Origin: an uncultured Oscillospiraceae bacterium
GTDB taxonomy: Bacteria; Bacillota; Clostridia; Oscillospirales; Oscillospiraceae
NCBI GenBank assembly: GCA_934573735.1
Contig: CAKTMC010000024.1
Coordinates: forward strand, 1 to 20,676
Reading direction: 5' to 3'
DNA: 20,676 bases
Part shown: positions 1-6,021 of the stretch, in pieces
Layout of the letters: the number at the start of each line of letters is the position of its first letter
Position numbering within the stretch: position 1 is the stretch's first letter
Position numbers and translations under genes: made by a program
The notes under the pieces: model-generated
Told to the model about the DNA's origin: nothing
Databases searched by the model: none
The model's input: the letters and a program-made list of their open reading frames with translations, nothing else

Positions 1-209
1 CAATACCGCGAAGCGCTGCCCCTCTTAGGGGAAGTCCCCAGTGCGCACACTGGGGAAAGGGGTCGCCGGAGTCGGATTAGAGCAGGAGGGAAAAGACAGG
101 TCGCAGTGCAGACCATTCTTTTCCCTATTGGCAGTCTCTTTGCCCCTGAGACCCCTCAGGCGCTCCGCGCCAGCTCCCCTAAAAGGGGCGCCAAGGGCGT
201 AGCGGAACG
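1..209 (+). repeat. Module A repeat, copy A1 (array 1)
   Basis: This is a hairpin-rich repeat of about 200 bp, cut by the window edge or starting right at it. It shows CCCCTCTTAGGGG, CCCCAGTG-CACTGGGG type palindromes, a GGGAAAAGA / TCTTTTCCC pair and a CCCCTAAAAGGGG hairpin, in that order. The hairpin between ACCCCTCA and AGCTCCCC is GGCGC-TCC-GCGCC (159-171), whereas most other copies carry a different stem there. It lies just 3' of the holin gene and ends in GCGCCGATTT at about 215-224. Relative to the genes it reads in the opposite sense to the copies at 4330-5347 and 14490-15548. No coding function is supported. Confidence 0.85.
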
Positions 210-233
210 CTGCTGCGCCGATTTTTACAGCTC

Positions 234-626
234 TCACCCCTCCCCTTTTATCCTGTTTATCATCGACTCGGCGGCGCCGGTTATCATCGCCTCGATATCC
301 GCGCCGGCGGCGTTTATCAGCTCCAGCGTTTCAGGGAGGAGCTTCTCCTTTGTCTTTTCAATCAGCAGCAGACGAAGCTCCTCTATCTCCCCGGCGCTCA
401 GCTTACCGTCGGCGGACGCGGCCTTCAAGGGCTCCACGGTCGTCTGCTGAAGCTCAAGCACCGTCATGCACGCAGCGTCAGTGAGACTTGCCATCGCCTC
501 ATGAAGCCTCGCACACTCCGTCCGTCTGCCCACAAGCGCGGTCAGATATGTACCGAGTACGCCTATGAGCATGAGCAGCAGCGCCGCCGTCAGCTTCACG
601 ATATTTTCAACAATAATATCAGCCAT
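234..626 (-). CDS. Phage holin, LLH-like family
   Basis: This 130-residue protein has one clear N-terminal membrane segment (about residues 9-31, rich in Leu, Ile and Ala). A soluble region follows with a charged helix (LSAGEIEELRLLLIEKTKEK) and a tail containing MITGAAESMINRIK. That layout fits the phage LLH holin family (single-membrane-segment holins that form inner-membrane lesions and release endolysin); the family match is by recall. The start is well set: AAGGAG lies about 7 bases before the ATG. It is the last gene of the five-gene phage cassette, 22 bases after its upstream neighbour, with the endolysin two genes upstream, the usual holin/endolysin grouping. No hairpin terminator was found directly after the stop; a module A repeat begins within 30 bases. 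Confidence 0.8.
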   Translation of the reverse strand: MADIIVENIVKLTAALLLMLIGVLGTYLTALVGRRTECARLHEAMASLTDAACMTVLELQQTTVEPLKAASADGKLSAGEIEELRLLLIEKTKEKLLPETLELINAAGADIEAMITGAAESMINRIKGEG

Positions 627-648
627 ATTTTTCTCCTTAAACTTAATT

Positions 649-957
649 TTATTTAATCTCGTGCGCTTTTTCGTTCAGATGCCGGTCGATTTTATTTATT
701 GCCTCGGTCACGGGACCGTTGCAGCCCTGCTCCTTCAAGCCCTTGAGACATGCCAGTATTCCGTAGGTCAGCAGCGTCTGCTCCTTACCGAGCTCCGCAA
801 AGCGCTGAGCACTGTCGCTCTCGAGCGCGGATATCTTCTTATCCTGAGCGCTCTGCTTATCCACCCAGCGCAGCGCCCGATTATAATAGCCCGCTATCGC
901 CGCCCCGGCAGCCACGACTGCGGCGGCGGTGATGAGCGTATGCCATGTAATATACAA
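649..957 (-). CDS. Small phage membrane protein next to holin (function unknown)
   Basis: This 102-residue protein has one N-terminal membrane segment (about residues 8-25), a short charged coiled-coil-like stretch, and a C-terminal block LACLKGLKEQGCNGPVTEAI. I recognise that block from small proteins in the lysis region of gut Clostridia prophages, but no function has been assigned to it that I know of. The start codon is TTG, supported by a strong AGGAGG 7 bases upstream that overlaps the end of the endolysin gene, so expression is probably coupled to it. No ATG or GTG in frame would preserve the membrane segment. It could be an accessory holin, a pinholin or an antiholin; the sequence cannot decide. 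Confidence 0.75.
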   Translation of the reverse strand: MYITWHTLITAAAVVAAGAAIAGYYNRALRWVDKQSAQDKKISALESDSAQRFAELGKEQTLLTYGILACLKGLKEQGCNGPVTEAINKIDRHLNEKAHEIK

Positions 958-960
958 GCT

Positions 961-1707
961 TTATCCTCCTAACAATCTTTTCCACGTTCTGACCCCGACT
1001 ATGCCGTCCGGCTCAAGACCGTGCTCCCGCTGATATGCAGCCGCGGCAAACTCGGTACATATACCGAATTCACCGTCGGCGCCGCTCGAGCCGCAGGAGT
1101 AGCCCCTGCCGATGAGCAATAGCTGCACCGAGCGGACATACTCGCCCGCACTGCCAAGCCCAAGCTCCGGAAGCTCGTTTTTCGCAGCGTCTGCGGGAGC
1201 CGCCGCCTCATAGCTTATCCAGCGCGGCTTACCCCAGTACGCCCAGCCGCGGGGCGCGAGACGCGATTTTACAACGCCCTTGGCGTGCCCTGCCGCCTCC
1301 ACGACCTCACCGCCGCCGACATAGACTCCGACGTGGGACAGATCCTTCATAAAGACGCATACGCCCGCCTCCTCGGGCAGAGACGCTATCGCCCCGGTCT
1401 CGCTGCAAGCGGAATACAGACCCGCCGCAGTCACGTCCTGACACGAGTTATACATGGGCACGCTATCGACGCCCGCGCTCCACAGATAGCCCTTTATGAG
1501 CCCGACACAGTCGTGTACGCGCTCGCCGTAGTGCTTGGCGCACTCGCTGCCGTAGCTGCCGTAGGCCTCCGGGTACTGCTGGCGCTTCTGCGCTAAGAGC
1601 GCCGGGGTCGCGCGCTGACCGAAGGTGCCCCACCAGTAGGGGCGGCCGAGCTGCGCCGTCGCGTAGTCCGCGAGTCCTTTGCCGGTCTTGTTCGCGCCGG
1701 GCGTCAT
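961..1707 (-). CDS. Phage endolysin: NlpC/P60 peptidase plus peptidoglycan-binding domain
   Basis: This 248-residue enzyme is predicted to cut peptide bonds in the cell wall peptidoglycan. The N-terminal domain (about 10-155) has the NlpC/P60 signature: the catalytic Cys67 in HDCVGLIKGYLW, His125 in LSHVGVYVG, and a following GEVVEAAGHAKGV block carrying a likely third polar residue (His141). After a short linker, residues about 177-248 form a PG_binding_1-type domain (GSAGEYVRSVQLLLIGRGY and DGIVGVRTWKRLL), which should hold the enzyme on the wall. It has no signal peptide, so release would need the holin encoded downstream. Its ATG overlaps the stop of the preceding tail gene in an ATGA junction, with GAGGTG as the ribosome binding site. 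Confidence 0.92.
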   Translation of the reverse strand: MTPGANKTGKGLADYATAQLGRPYWWGTFGQRATPALLAQKRQQYPEAYGSYGSECAKHYGERVHDCVGLIKGYLWSAGVDSVPMYNSCQDVTAAGLYSACSETGAIASLPEEAGVCVFMKDLSHVGVYVGGGEVVEAAGHAKGVVKSRLAPRGWAYWGKPRWISYEAAAPADAAKNELPELGLGSAGEYVRSVQLLLIGRGYSCGSSGADGEFGICTEFAAAAYQREHGLEPDGIVGVRTWKRLLGG

Positions 1708-3551
1708 TCAATCACCTCGTTTACGGTGACGACTATGCCGTCGAGTGCGGCGCTTGACGGGAACGCAAAGCGCATTTTCTTGTACAAGGCATTGTCGGAT
1801 GAGGTGAAGCTGATGGTGTCGGTCACGGAGTCGTAGCTGTAGCCCGGCAAATTTTTGAAGTACACCGCCCCTGTCCAAGTGCTGCCGTTGAAGTAGCACA
1901 CCCGGCAGCTCCCGGCGTCGGTGTTCGCCTTTGAGCCCTTTATCCGCACCGTTACGCCCGTGCCGCCCAGCTCGATATCGTTTGAGACGTTCTGCACGGC
2001 GGATGCCTCAAGAGTGGCGCCGGATGTTATGCGCTGACCGTGCTGCACCTCTGCGGGCTTGAAAAGGTTTGTGTAGGCTGGCGCTGTCGGCACGGCAGTG
2101 ACCGTGATGACCAAGTCGCCGGTCACTCTCGGTATCGCTATCGCGCCCTCGGAATAGTATGCGGACACGTCTGTCCCTCCCATCGTGATGTTTATTTCGG
2201 CGCCGTCGAGCGTATAGCCCTTGTCGGCGCGTATTCTTGCGGCGTAGGACTGGCCGTCTATCACGGCCTTTGCGTCGTTGTCGCTGCTGCAATTTGTAAG
2301 CTGCGCCGCTGCGCGGCGGCGGAGATTAGTCATCGCCCCTGTCCAAGCGCCGCCTGTGATTTCCTCGCCGCCCATCGTGACGCTGACCGCGCTGATGACA
2401 TAGCCGTTTGCCGCGCTTATCCTCGCCGCGTAGGGCTGGTACTGCGTGAGCGAGTCCGCCGCGTTGTCGCTTGCGGCATTGGCAAGGCTGTATGTCACGC
2501 TGCACCGGCTCAGGCTTGGGCTAAGCGTCTCGGGCGTTCCGTCAATCATGCCGGCGCGAAACTCGTTCAGCTCCGCCGCCGTGAAGCCGAGCCGCGCAAG
2601 ATAATTCACCGCCTTGTCGCGCAGGCTCCCGCCCTCAAGCGCGTTTATCTCAGTAATCAGGTTCTTGTAGCCGTATTCCCATTGTCCGGCCGCGTATTCG
2701 CGCCCGCAGCGCTTGCGCAGATAGTCGGAGCCGTTGAAGCTTGTAAGCTCATAATCCTTGTCGATGTCACTCTGACTCACGCCGAGCAGCGCCTCGATGA
2801 GGCAGGCAATCGTGCCCGTGCGGTCGGCACCGGCGGAGCAGTGGAAATAAAGCGGTCGGTCGCGCCGAACGCTGTCGAGGATGAAGCGGAAGGCCTCACG
2901 CATAGAAGCTTCGTTTTTGAGCGTGTAGTACGCCCAGTACGCGCCGCCCTCGGTCGGGCAGCAGAAGTCTACGTCCGCGCCGATGACGGAGTAATCCTCG
3001 CCGACGTCCGTGCCCTGAAGCTCAAGCTCTGCGCGGATGCCAAGCTCGTCATGCAGGGTTTTTATAAGCTCCGTGTCGGCAGCGTAGACCTCGCCGCCGC
3101 GAAAAAGCTTGCCGTATTTAATCGTCCCGCCGTCGCAGGCCCAGCCGCCGAGGTCGCGGATGTTGCGCTCGGGGGAGCTTATCCAGCGCAGGCGGTCGAG
3201 GGGCTTGACCGCGCCGTTGAGGTAAGGCGTCAGGATATACGGGACTTCGTTGCAGTGCGCCACGCCGCCGAGAGTGCCGGCAATGGGCTTTGCGAGCACC
3301 GAGCCGTCGGCGTAGCTGTCTATTTGGGAGCTGCCGTAGTCTGTGGGGTCGTAGCTGACGGTGTCGAGATAGCGCCGCACAGCCTCGGGGCACTGGTGCC
3401 ATTCGAGCTTTTCCGTCCCGGCTATGGCGCGGACGGCGGCGCCCATCTGGGCGATTTTGTAGCCTGCGGTCGAGCCGTTTTTCTCGCGTATCGCCTCGGC
3501 AATGTCCCGCACCGAGGCCTCGTCGTAGAGCTTTTTTGCCGTGCTTGCCAT
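1704..3551 (-). CDS. Tail-fibre-like protein with an internal tyrosine phosphatase domain
   Basis: This 615-residue protein appears to be a mosaic. Residues 1-45 (MASTAKKLYDEASVRDIAEA and the following KIAQMGAAVRAI) resemble the N-terminus of tail proteins in gut phages. Residues about 95-330 look like a Y_phosphatase3-type domain: NIRDLGGW at 130-137, GKLFRGGEV at 147-155, and the active-site loop HCSAGADRTG at 237-246, giving nucleophile Cys238 and Arg244 (C-x5-R). Residues about 348-490 hold two Ig-like repeats sharing SDNxA...YAARI...GY...TMGG. The last 120 residues are a beta-rich domain of unknown role (NLFKPAEVQHGQRITSG to the end). The start is supported by GGAGG and a one-base TGATG overlap with the upstream tail gene; the end overlaps the endolysin start. 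It has no signal peptide. The active-site residues are intact, so activity is plausible; whether it is a virion part or a soluble enzyme is unknown. Confidence 0.85.
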   Translation of the reverse strand: MASTAKKLYDEASVRDIAEAIREKNGSTAGYKIAQMGAAVRAIAGTEKLEWHQCPEAVRRYLDTVSYDPTDYGSSQIDSYADGSVLAKPIAGTLGGVAHCNEVPYILTPYLNGAVKPLDRLRWISSPERNIRDLGGWACDGGTIKYGKLFRGGEVYAADTELIKTLHDELGIRAELELQGTDVGEDYSVIGADVDFCCPTEGGAYWAYYTLKNEASMREAFRFILDSVRRDRPLYFHCSAGADRTGTIACLIEALLGVSQSDIDKDYELTSFNGSDYLRKRCGREYAAGQWEYGYKNLITEINALEGGSLRDKAVNYLARLGFTAAELNEFRAGMIDGTPETLSPSLSRCSVTYSLANAASDNAADSLTQYQPYAARISAANGYVISAVSVTMGGEEITGGAWTGAMTNLRRRAAAQLTNCSSDNDAKAVIDGQSYAARIRADKGYTLDGAEINITMGGTDVSAYYSEGAIAIPRVTGDLVITVTAVPTAPAYTNLFKPAEVQHGQRITSGATLEASAVQNVSNDIELGGTGVTVRIKGSKANTDAGSCRVCYFNGSTWTGAVYFKNLPGYSYDSVTDTISFTSSDNALYKKMRFAFPSSAALDGIVVTVNEVIE

Positions 3552-4108
3552 CAGTACGTCACCTCCGTCCCGTCGGGGAGCGATTCGAGGACGCTGCGGA
3601 TTATCTCGGTCTTGTCCTCCGCCGTCCAGTAATCCACGCCGCGCTGCGGGGTCTTGCCGCCGCTGCCGCCGCTCTGCGCCGCCTCGTTTATCGCCTCGAC
3701 AAGGCTACTGTTTGCGCTCGTTTTCAGAGCGGAGAGCGTGCCTATCTGCGCCTGAAGCTGCTCGGCGTGAGTGAGGCTCACATCGGGCAGCTCGCCCTCC
3801 GTTGCGCCGAAGGGCTGGACGCTGAAGCGCGCTCTGGTCGTGGTTATCCGCGAGTCGCCCTTCACGCCGCTGAGCTTTAGCTCCCAGTCGCCCGCCGTGA
3901 GGTCAAGCCCCATGTCGGGCGAGATGCGGTCGTCGATGAGGGCGATGGCGAGCGCCTTGTCGCCGCTCGTGAAGTAGGCGGTCTTGGCGTAGCCGTCCCA
4001 GTCGCGTCCGGTAAAACAGAACTCCGCCTCCAAAAAATTGCGGCTGTCCGAGGCAAGCTCCGGCGGGTCGAGTAAGAGCTTCTGCCCTCGGATGTATGCA
4101 GTTATCAT
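3551..4108 (-). CDS. Phage baseplate upper protein-like (BppU-like) tail protein
   Basis: This 185-residue protein opens with MITAYIRGQKLLLDPPELAS and a beta-rich domain (to about residue 105), like BppU-type N-terminal domains that attach receptor-binding parts to the baseplate. Then comes a helical stretch (LTHAEQLQAQIGTLSALKTS), a Gly/Ser linker, and QRGVDYWTAEDKTEIIRSVL, a motif common in gut phage tail proteins just before their C-terminus. An in-frame ATG at 4177 exists, but it sits upstream of the -10 box, so it cannot be used from that promoter. The ATG at 4108 is preceded by AAGGAGG with 6 bases of spacing and is preferred. It is the first gene of the cassette. Confidence 0.82.
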   Translation of the reverse strand: MITAYIRGQKLLLDPPELASDSRNFLEAEFCFTGRDWDGYAKTAYFTSGDKALAIALIDDRISPDMGLDLTAGDWELKLSGVKGDSRITTTRARFSVQPFGATEGELPDVSLTHAEQLQAQIGTLSALKTSANSSLVEAINEAAQSGGSGGKTPQRGVDYWTAEDKTEIIRSVLESLPDGTEVTY

Positions 4109-4167
4109 GCCATTCCTCCTTGCTGTGTCTGTGCGGGATATTATCCGCTGTTTTATCTCTCGGGAAG

Positions 4168-4196
4168 ATAATAGCACCGTTCGGAGTGAAAGTCAA
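4168..4196 (-). promoter_or_regulatory. Promoter of the phage cassette
   Basis: On the minus strand the sequence reads TTGACT, exactly 17 bases, TATTAT, a near-consensus housekeeping sigma-A promoter. Transcription should start near 4161, giving a leader of about 53 bases to the ATG at 4108. It is the only strong promoter seen for the five phage genes. Confidence 0.75.
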
Positions 4197-4208
4197 GTAT
4201 AACCGAAC
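4179..4208. promoter_or_regulatory. Possible operator: dyad GTTCGG-N18-CCGAAC over the promoter
   Basis: Perfect 6-base arms GTTCGG (4179-4184) and CCGAAC (4203-4208) are separated by 18 bases and bracket the -35 box and part of the spacer. The position fits a repressor site. It does not match the Gram-positive LexA box, whose half-sites are in the opposite order with 4 bases between them. The regulator is not in the window. Chance occurrence is possible. Confidence 0.35.
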
Positions 4209-4329
4209 TTTTTGTAGGCTTGCATAAAAACGGGGCGTGGATTATGTGCATTTTGTGCGGTTATTCGGAACTTTGCGTGTAAAGTTTTGCGGCAGTGTCG
4301 AAATCGGCGCGGAAGACTCACAAGCTACA

Positions 4330-4529
4330 CCCTTGGCGCCCCTTTTAGGGGAGCTGTCACCGAAGGTGACTGAGGGGTCTCCGAGGCAGAGAAACTGCCA
4401 ATCGGGAAAAGAAATGTCTGCACTGCGTTCTCTCTTTTCCCTCCGGCTCTTATCCGACTCCGGCGACCCCTTTCCCCAGTGTGCGCACTGGGGACTTCCC
4501 CTAAGAGGGGCAGCGCTTCGCGGTATTGT
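4330..4529 (-). repeat. Module A repeat, copy A2
   Basis: On the plus strand it runs from CCCTTGGCGCC to GCGGTATTG, the reverse of A1. The hairpins in order are CCCCTTTTAGGGG, GTCACC-GAA-GGTGAC (4356-4370), a GGGAAAAGA...TCTTTTCCC pair, CCCCAGTG-TGCG-CACTGGGG and CCCCTAAGAGGGG. GGGGTCTCCG and CCGGCGACCCC can close an outer stem around the middle. It differs from A3 and A4 at several bases before 4433. The AAATCGGCGC linker lies directly before it with no B in between. Confidence 0.85.
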
Positions 4530-4558
4530 CGAAATCGGCGCTAAAGACCTAACTAACC

Positions 4559-4688
4559 TGTCATTGCGAGGAGCGAGGGACGAGCGACGTGGCAATCCGC
4601 ATCCCCTTGGGACAGTCCGAATACCAACTCCGGCGTAAGGGAGAACGGATTCCCACGACCAGTTTGAGAACTGGTCTCGGAATGACGG
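4559..4688. repeat. Module B repeat, copy B1
   Basis: It begins TGTCATTGCGAG and ends CTCGGAATGACGG, which form imperfect terminal inverted repeats. Inside, GACGTGGCAATCCG pairs imperfectly with CGGATTCCCACG, and a small hairpin ACCAGTT-TGAG-AACTGGT lies at 4658-4675. The loop between the main arms (4606-4639) begins CTTGGGACAGTC and ends CGGCGTAAG. It is bracketed by AAATCGGCGC (4532-4541) and GCGCCGATTT (4707-4716). Confidence 0.85.
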
Positions 4689-4738
4689 AGGTTTGGTAGG
4701 CTGCTTGCGCCGATTTTACACCGTGCCTCACGTCCTCG

Positions 4739-4938
4739 CCCTTGGCGCCCCTTTTAGGGGAGCTGTCACCGAAGGTGACTGAGGGGTCTCCGGGGCGGAG
4801 AGACTGCCAAGAGGGAAAAGAATGGTCTGCACTGCGTTCTGTCTTTTCCCTCCGGCTCTTATCCGACTCCGGCGACCCCTTTCCCCAGTGTGCGCACTGG
4901 GGACTTCCCCTAAGAGGGGCAGCGCTTCGCGGTATTGT
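4739..4938 (-). repeat. Module A repeat, copy A3
   Basis: This copy is the same as A4 and differs from A2 only before 4842. It carries the GTCACC-GAA-GGTGAC stem and the CCCCAGTG/CACTGGGG palindrome. Confidence 0.85.
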
Positions 4939-4967
4939 CGAAATCGGCGCTAAAGACCTAACTAACC

Positions 4968-5097
4968 TGTCATTGCGAGGAGCGAGGGACGAGCGACGTG
5001 GCAATCCGCATCCCCTTGGGACAGTCCGAATACCAACTCCGGCGTAAGGGAGAACGGATTCCCACGACCAGTTTGAGAACTGGTCTCGGAATGACGG
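4968..5097. repeat. Module B repeat, copy B2
   Basis: This copy is identical to B1 at an offset of 409, including the ACCAGTT/AACTGGT hairpin and the 10-base bracketing inverted repeats (4941-4950 and 5116-5125). Confidence 0.85.
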
Positions 5098-5147
5098 AGG
5101 TTTGGTAGGCTGCTTGCGCCGATTTTACACCGTGCCTCACGTCCTCG

Positions 5148-5347
5148 CCCTTGGCGCCCCTTTTAGGGGAGCTGTCACCGAAGGTGACTGAGGGGTCTCC
5201 GGGGCGGAGAGACTGCCAAGAGGGAAAAGAATGGTCTGCACTGCGTTCTGTCTTTTCCCTCCGGCTCTTATCCGACTCCGGCGACCCCTTTCCCCAGTGT
5301 GCGCACTGGGGACTTCCCCTAAGAGGGGCAGCGCTTCGCGGTATTGT
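5148..5347 (-). repeat. Module A repeat, copy A4
   Basis: This is the third A module in array 2, identical to A3 over its length. Confidence 0.85.
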
Positions 5348-5376
5348 CGAAATCGGCGCTAAAGACCTAACTAACC

Positions 5377-5505
5377 TGTCATTGCGAGGAGCGAGGGACG
5401 AGCGACGTGGCAAGCCGCATCCCCTTGGGACAGACTGAATATCAACTCCGGCGTAAGGAGAACGGATTCCCACGACCAGTGTGTTCACTGGTCTCGGAAT
5501 GACGG
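5377..5505. repeat. Module B repeat, copy B3 (diverged)
   Basis: It diverges from B1/B2 after 5411. Its small hairpin is ACCAGTG-TGTT-CACTGGT (5475-5492): the closing pair of the stem has changed on both sides compared with B1, so pairing is kept. The right bracketing repeat is degenerate (GCACCGATTT). Confidence 0.85.
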
Positions 5506-5580
5506 AGGTTGGGGGTAAGCTGCTTGCACCGATTTATACTGCGTACAGTGCCGAAATCGGCGCTTAAGACTGAAATAACC

Positions 5581-5735
5581 TGTCATTGCGAGGAGCACAG
5601 CGACGTGGCAATCCGCATCCCCTTAGGACTGGCTAAATATCAACTCAGGCGTAAGGGAGAACGGATTTCCACGTCGGCCTTCGCCCTCTCGCAACGGCGG
5701 CTCTGCCGCCTAGTCCCTTTAGGGGGAATGACGGC
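5581..5735. repeat. Module B repeat, copy B4 (long-insert form)
   Basis: It has the same ends as B1, but the small hairpin is replaced by a longer insert containing GGCGGCTCTGCCGCC and TCCCTTTAGGGGGA. It is perfectly bracketed by AAATCGGCGC (5554-5563) and GCGCCGATTT (5753-5762), making a 209-bp unit. The same insert form recurs in copy B6 at 14721. Confidence 0.8.
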
Positions 5736-5841
5736 GGTTTGGTAGGCTGCTTGCGCCGATTTATACTTCGCATAGGCTCTCCCTATATCGAGACCCCCCC
5801 TCGCGCTCTTTCGCGCGCGCGTAGCCGGCAGCACCAGCAGC

Positions 5842-5902
5842 ATAAATATATTTATATTCTAGTCTTGTCTTATATAGTCTTGTCTAGTCTTATCTTATCT
5901 AT
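5842..5902. repeat. AT-rich palindrome and short tandem repeats
   Basis: A perfect 14-base palindrome ATAAATATATTTAT (5842-5855) is followed by imperfect repeats of AGTCTTGTCT / AGTCTTATCT. The stretch lies between array 2 and the terminator of the giant gene. No gene, promoter or known element is recognised in 5766-5953. Confidence 0.6.
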
Positions 5903-5953
5903 ACCTTGAACACAAGCTGCGCGCAAGCTGAACAAAGGCTTCCCCACGCAGAA

Positions 5954-5981
5954 ACAACCCGCCGGTTTCCCGGCGGGTTGT
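5954..5981 (-). terminator. Intrinsic terminator of the giant surface protein gene
   Basis: A perfect 12-base-pair stem ACAACCCGCCGG / CCGGCGGGTTGT with a 4-base loop (GAAA on the transcript) lies 41 bases after the stop. Only a short T run follows on the minus strand (TTTC), so termination is likely but the U tract is weak. Confidence 0.8.
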
Positions 5982-6021
5982 CAAGTTTATTATGCTATTC
6001 TATCTCACACACAAAGCTCGA

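Larger units (their letters stand above)
4433..5411. repeat. Exact tandem duplication, 409-bp period
   Basis: Positions 4433-5002 match 4842-5411 base for base at an offset of 409. The unit is one A module plus one B module with linkers. Identity ends at 4432/4841 on the left (C versus G) and at 5412 on the right, where copy B3 reads GGCAAGCCG in place of GGCAATCCG. The lack of differences implies a very recent duplication, or an assembly artefact. Confidence 0.9.
4290..5765. repeat. Array 2 of alternating A and B repeat modules
   Basis: This gene-free stretch separates the phage cassette promoter from the terminator of the giant surface gene. The module order is A2 (4330-4529), B1 (4559-4688), A3 (4739-4938), B2 (4968-5097), A4 (5148-5347), B3 (5377-5505), B4 (5581-5735). 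Modules are joined by AAATCGGCGC on one side of B and GCGCCGATTT on the other (for example 4532-4541 and 4707-4716). The open frames here share the same repeat-derived peptides and change frame and strand between copies, so they are not treated as genes. Confidence 0.9.

Noticed and set aside
2040..3632. Open frame of 530 residues on the plus strand
   Set aside because: It is antisense to the phosphatase gene, which has clear catalytic motifs and a supported start.
4109..4177. Longer start for the BppU-like gene at 4177
   Set aside because: It lies upstream of the -10 box and has no ribosome binding site; the ATG at 4108 has AAGGAGG at good spacing.
4179..4208. LexA (SOS) box at the cassette promoter
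   Set aside because: The half-sites are in the order GTTCGG...CCGAAC with 18 bases between, opposite to the Gram-positive CGAAC-N4-GTTCG box.
4433..5411. Regularly spaced repeats that could suggest a CRISPR array
   Set aside because: The period is 409 bp, the units are composite, and there are no short unique spacers or cas genes.
4242..5488. Several 95-172 residue open frames in array 2 with peptides such as PQCAHWGKGSP and FGDSSPKRGAKG
   Set aside because: They translate module A and B DNA; the same peptides appear in several arrays and on both strands, and they track the DNA repeat. Such frames are likely to be annotated as hypothetical proteins in databases, but no coding evidence is seen.
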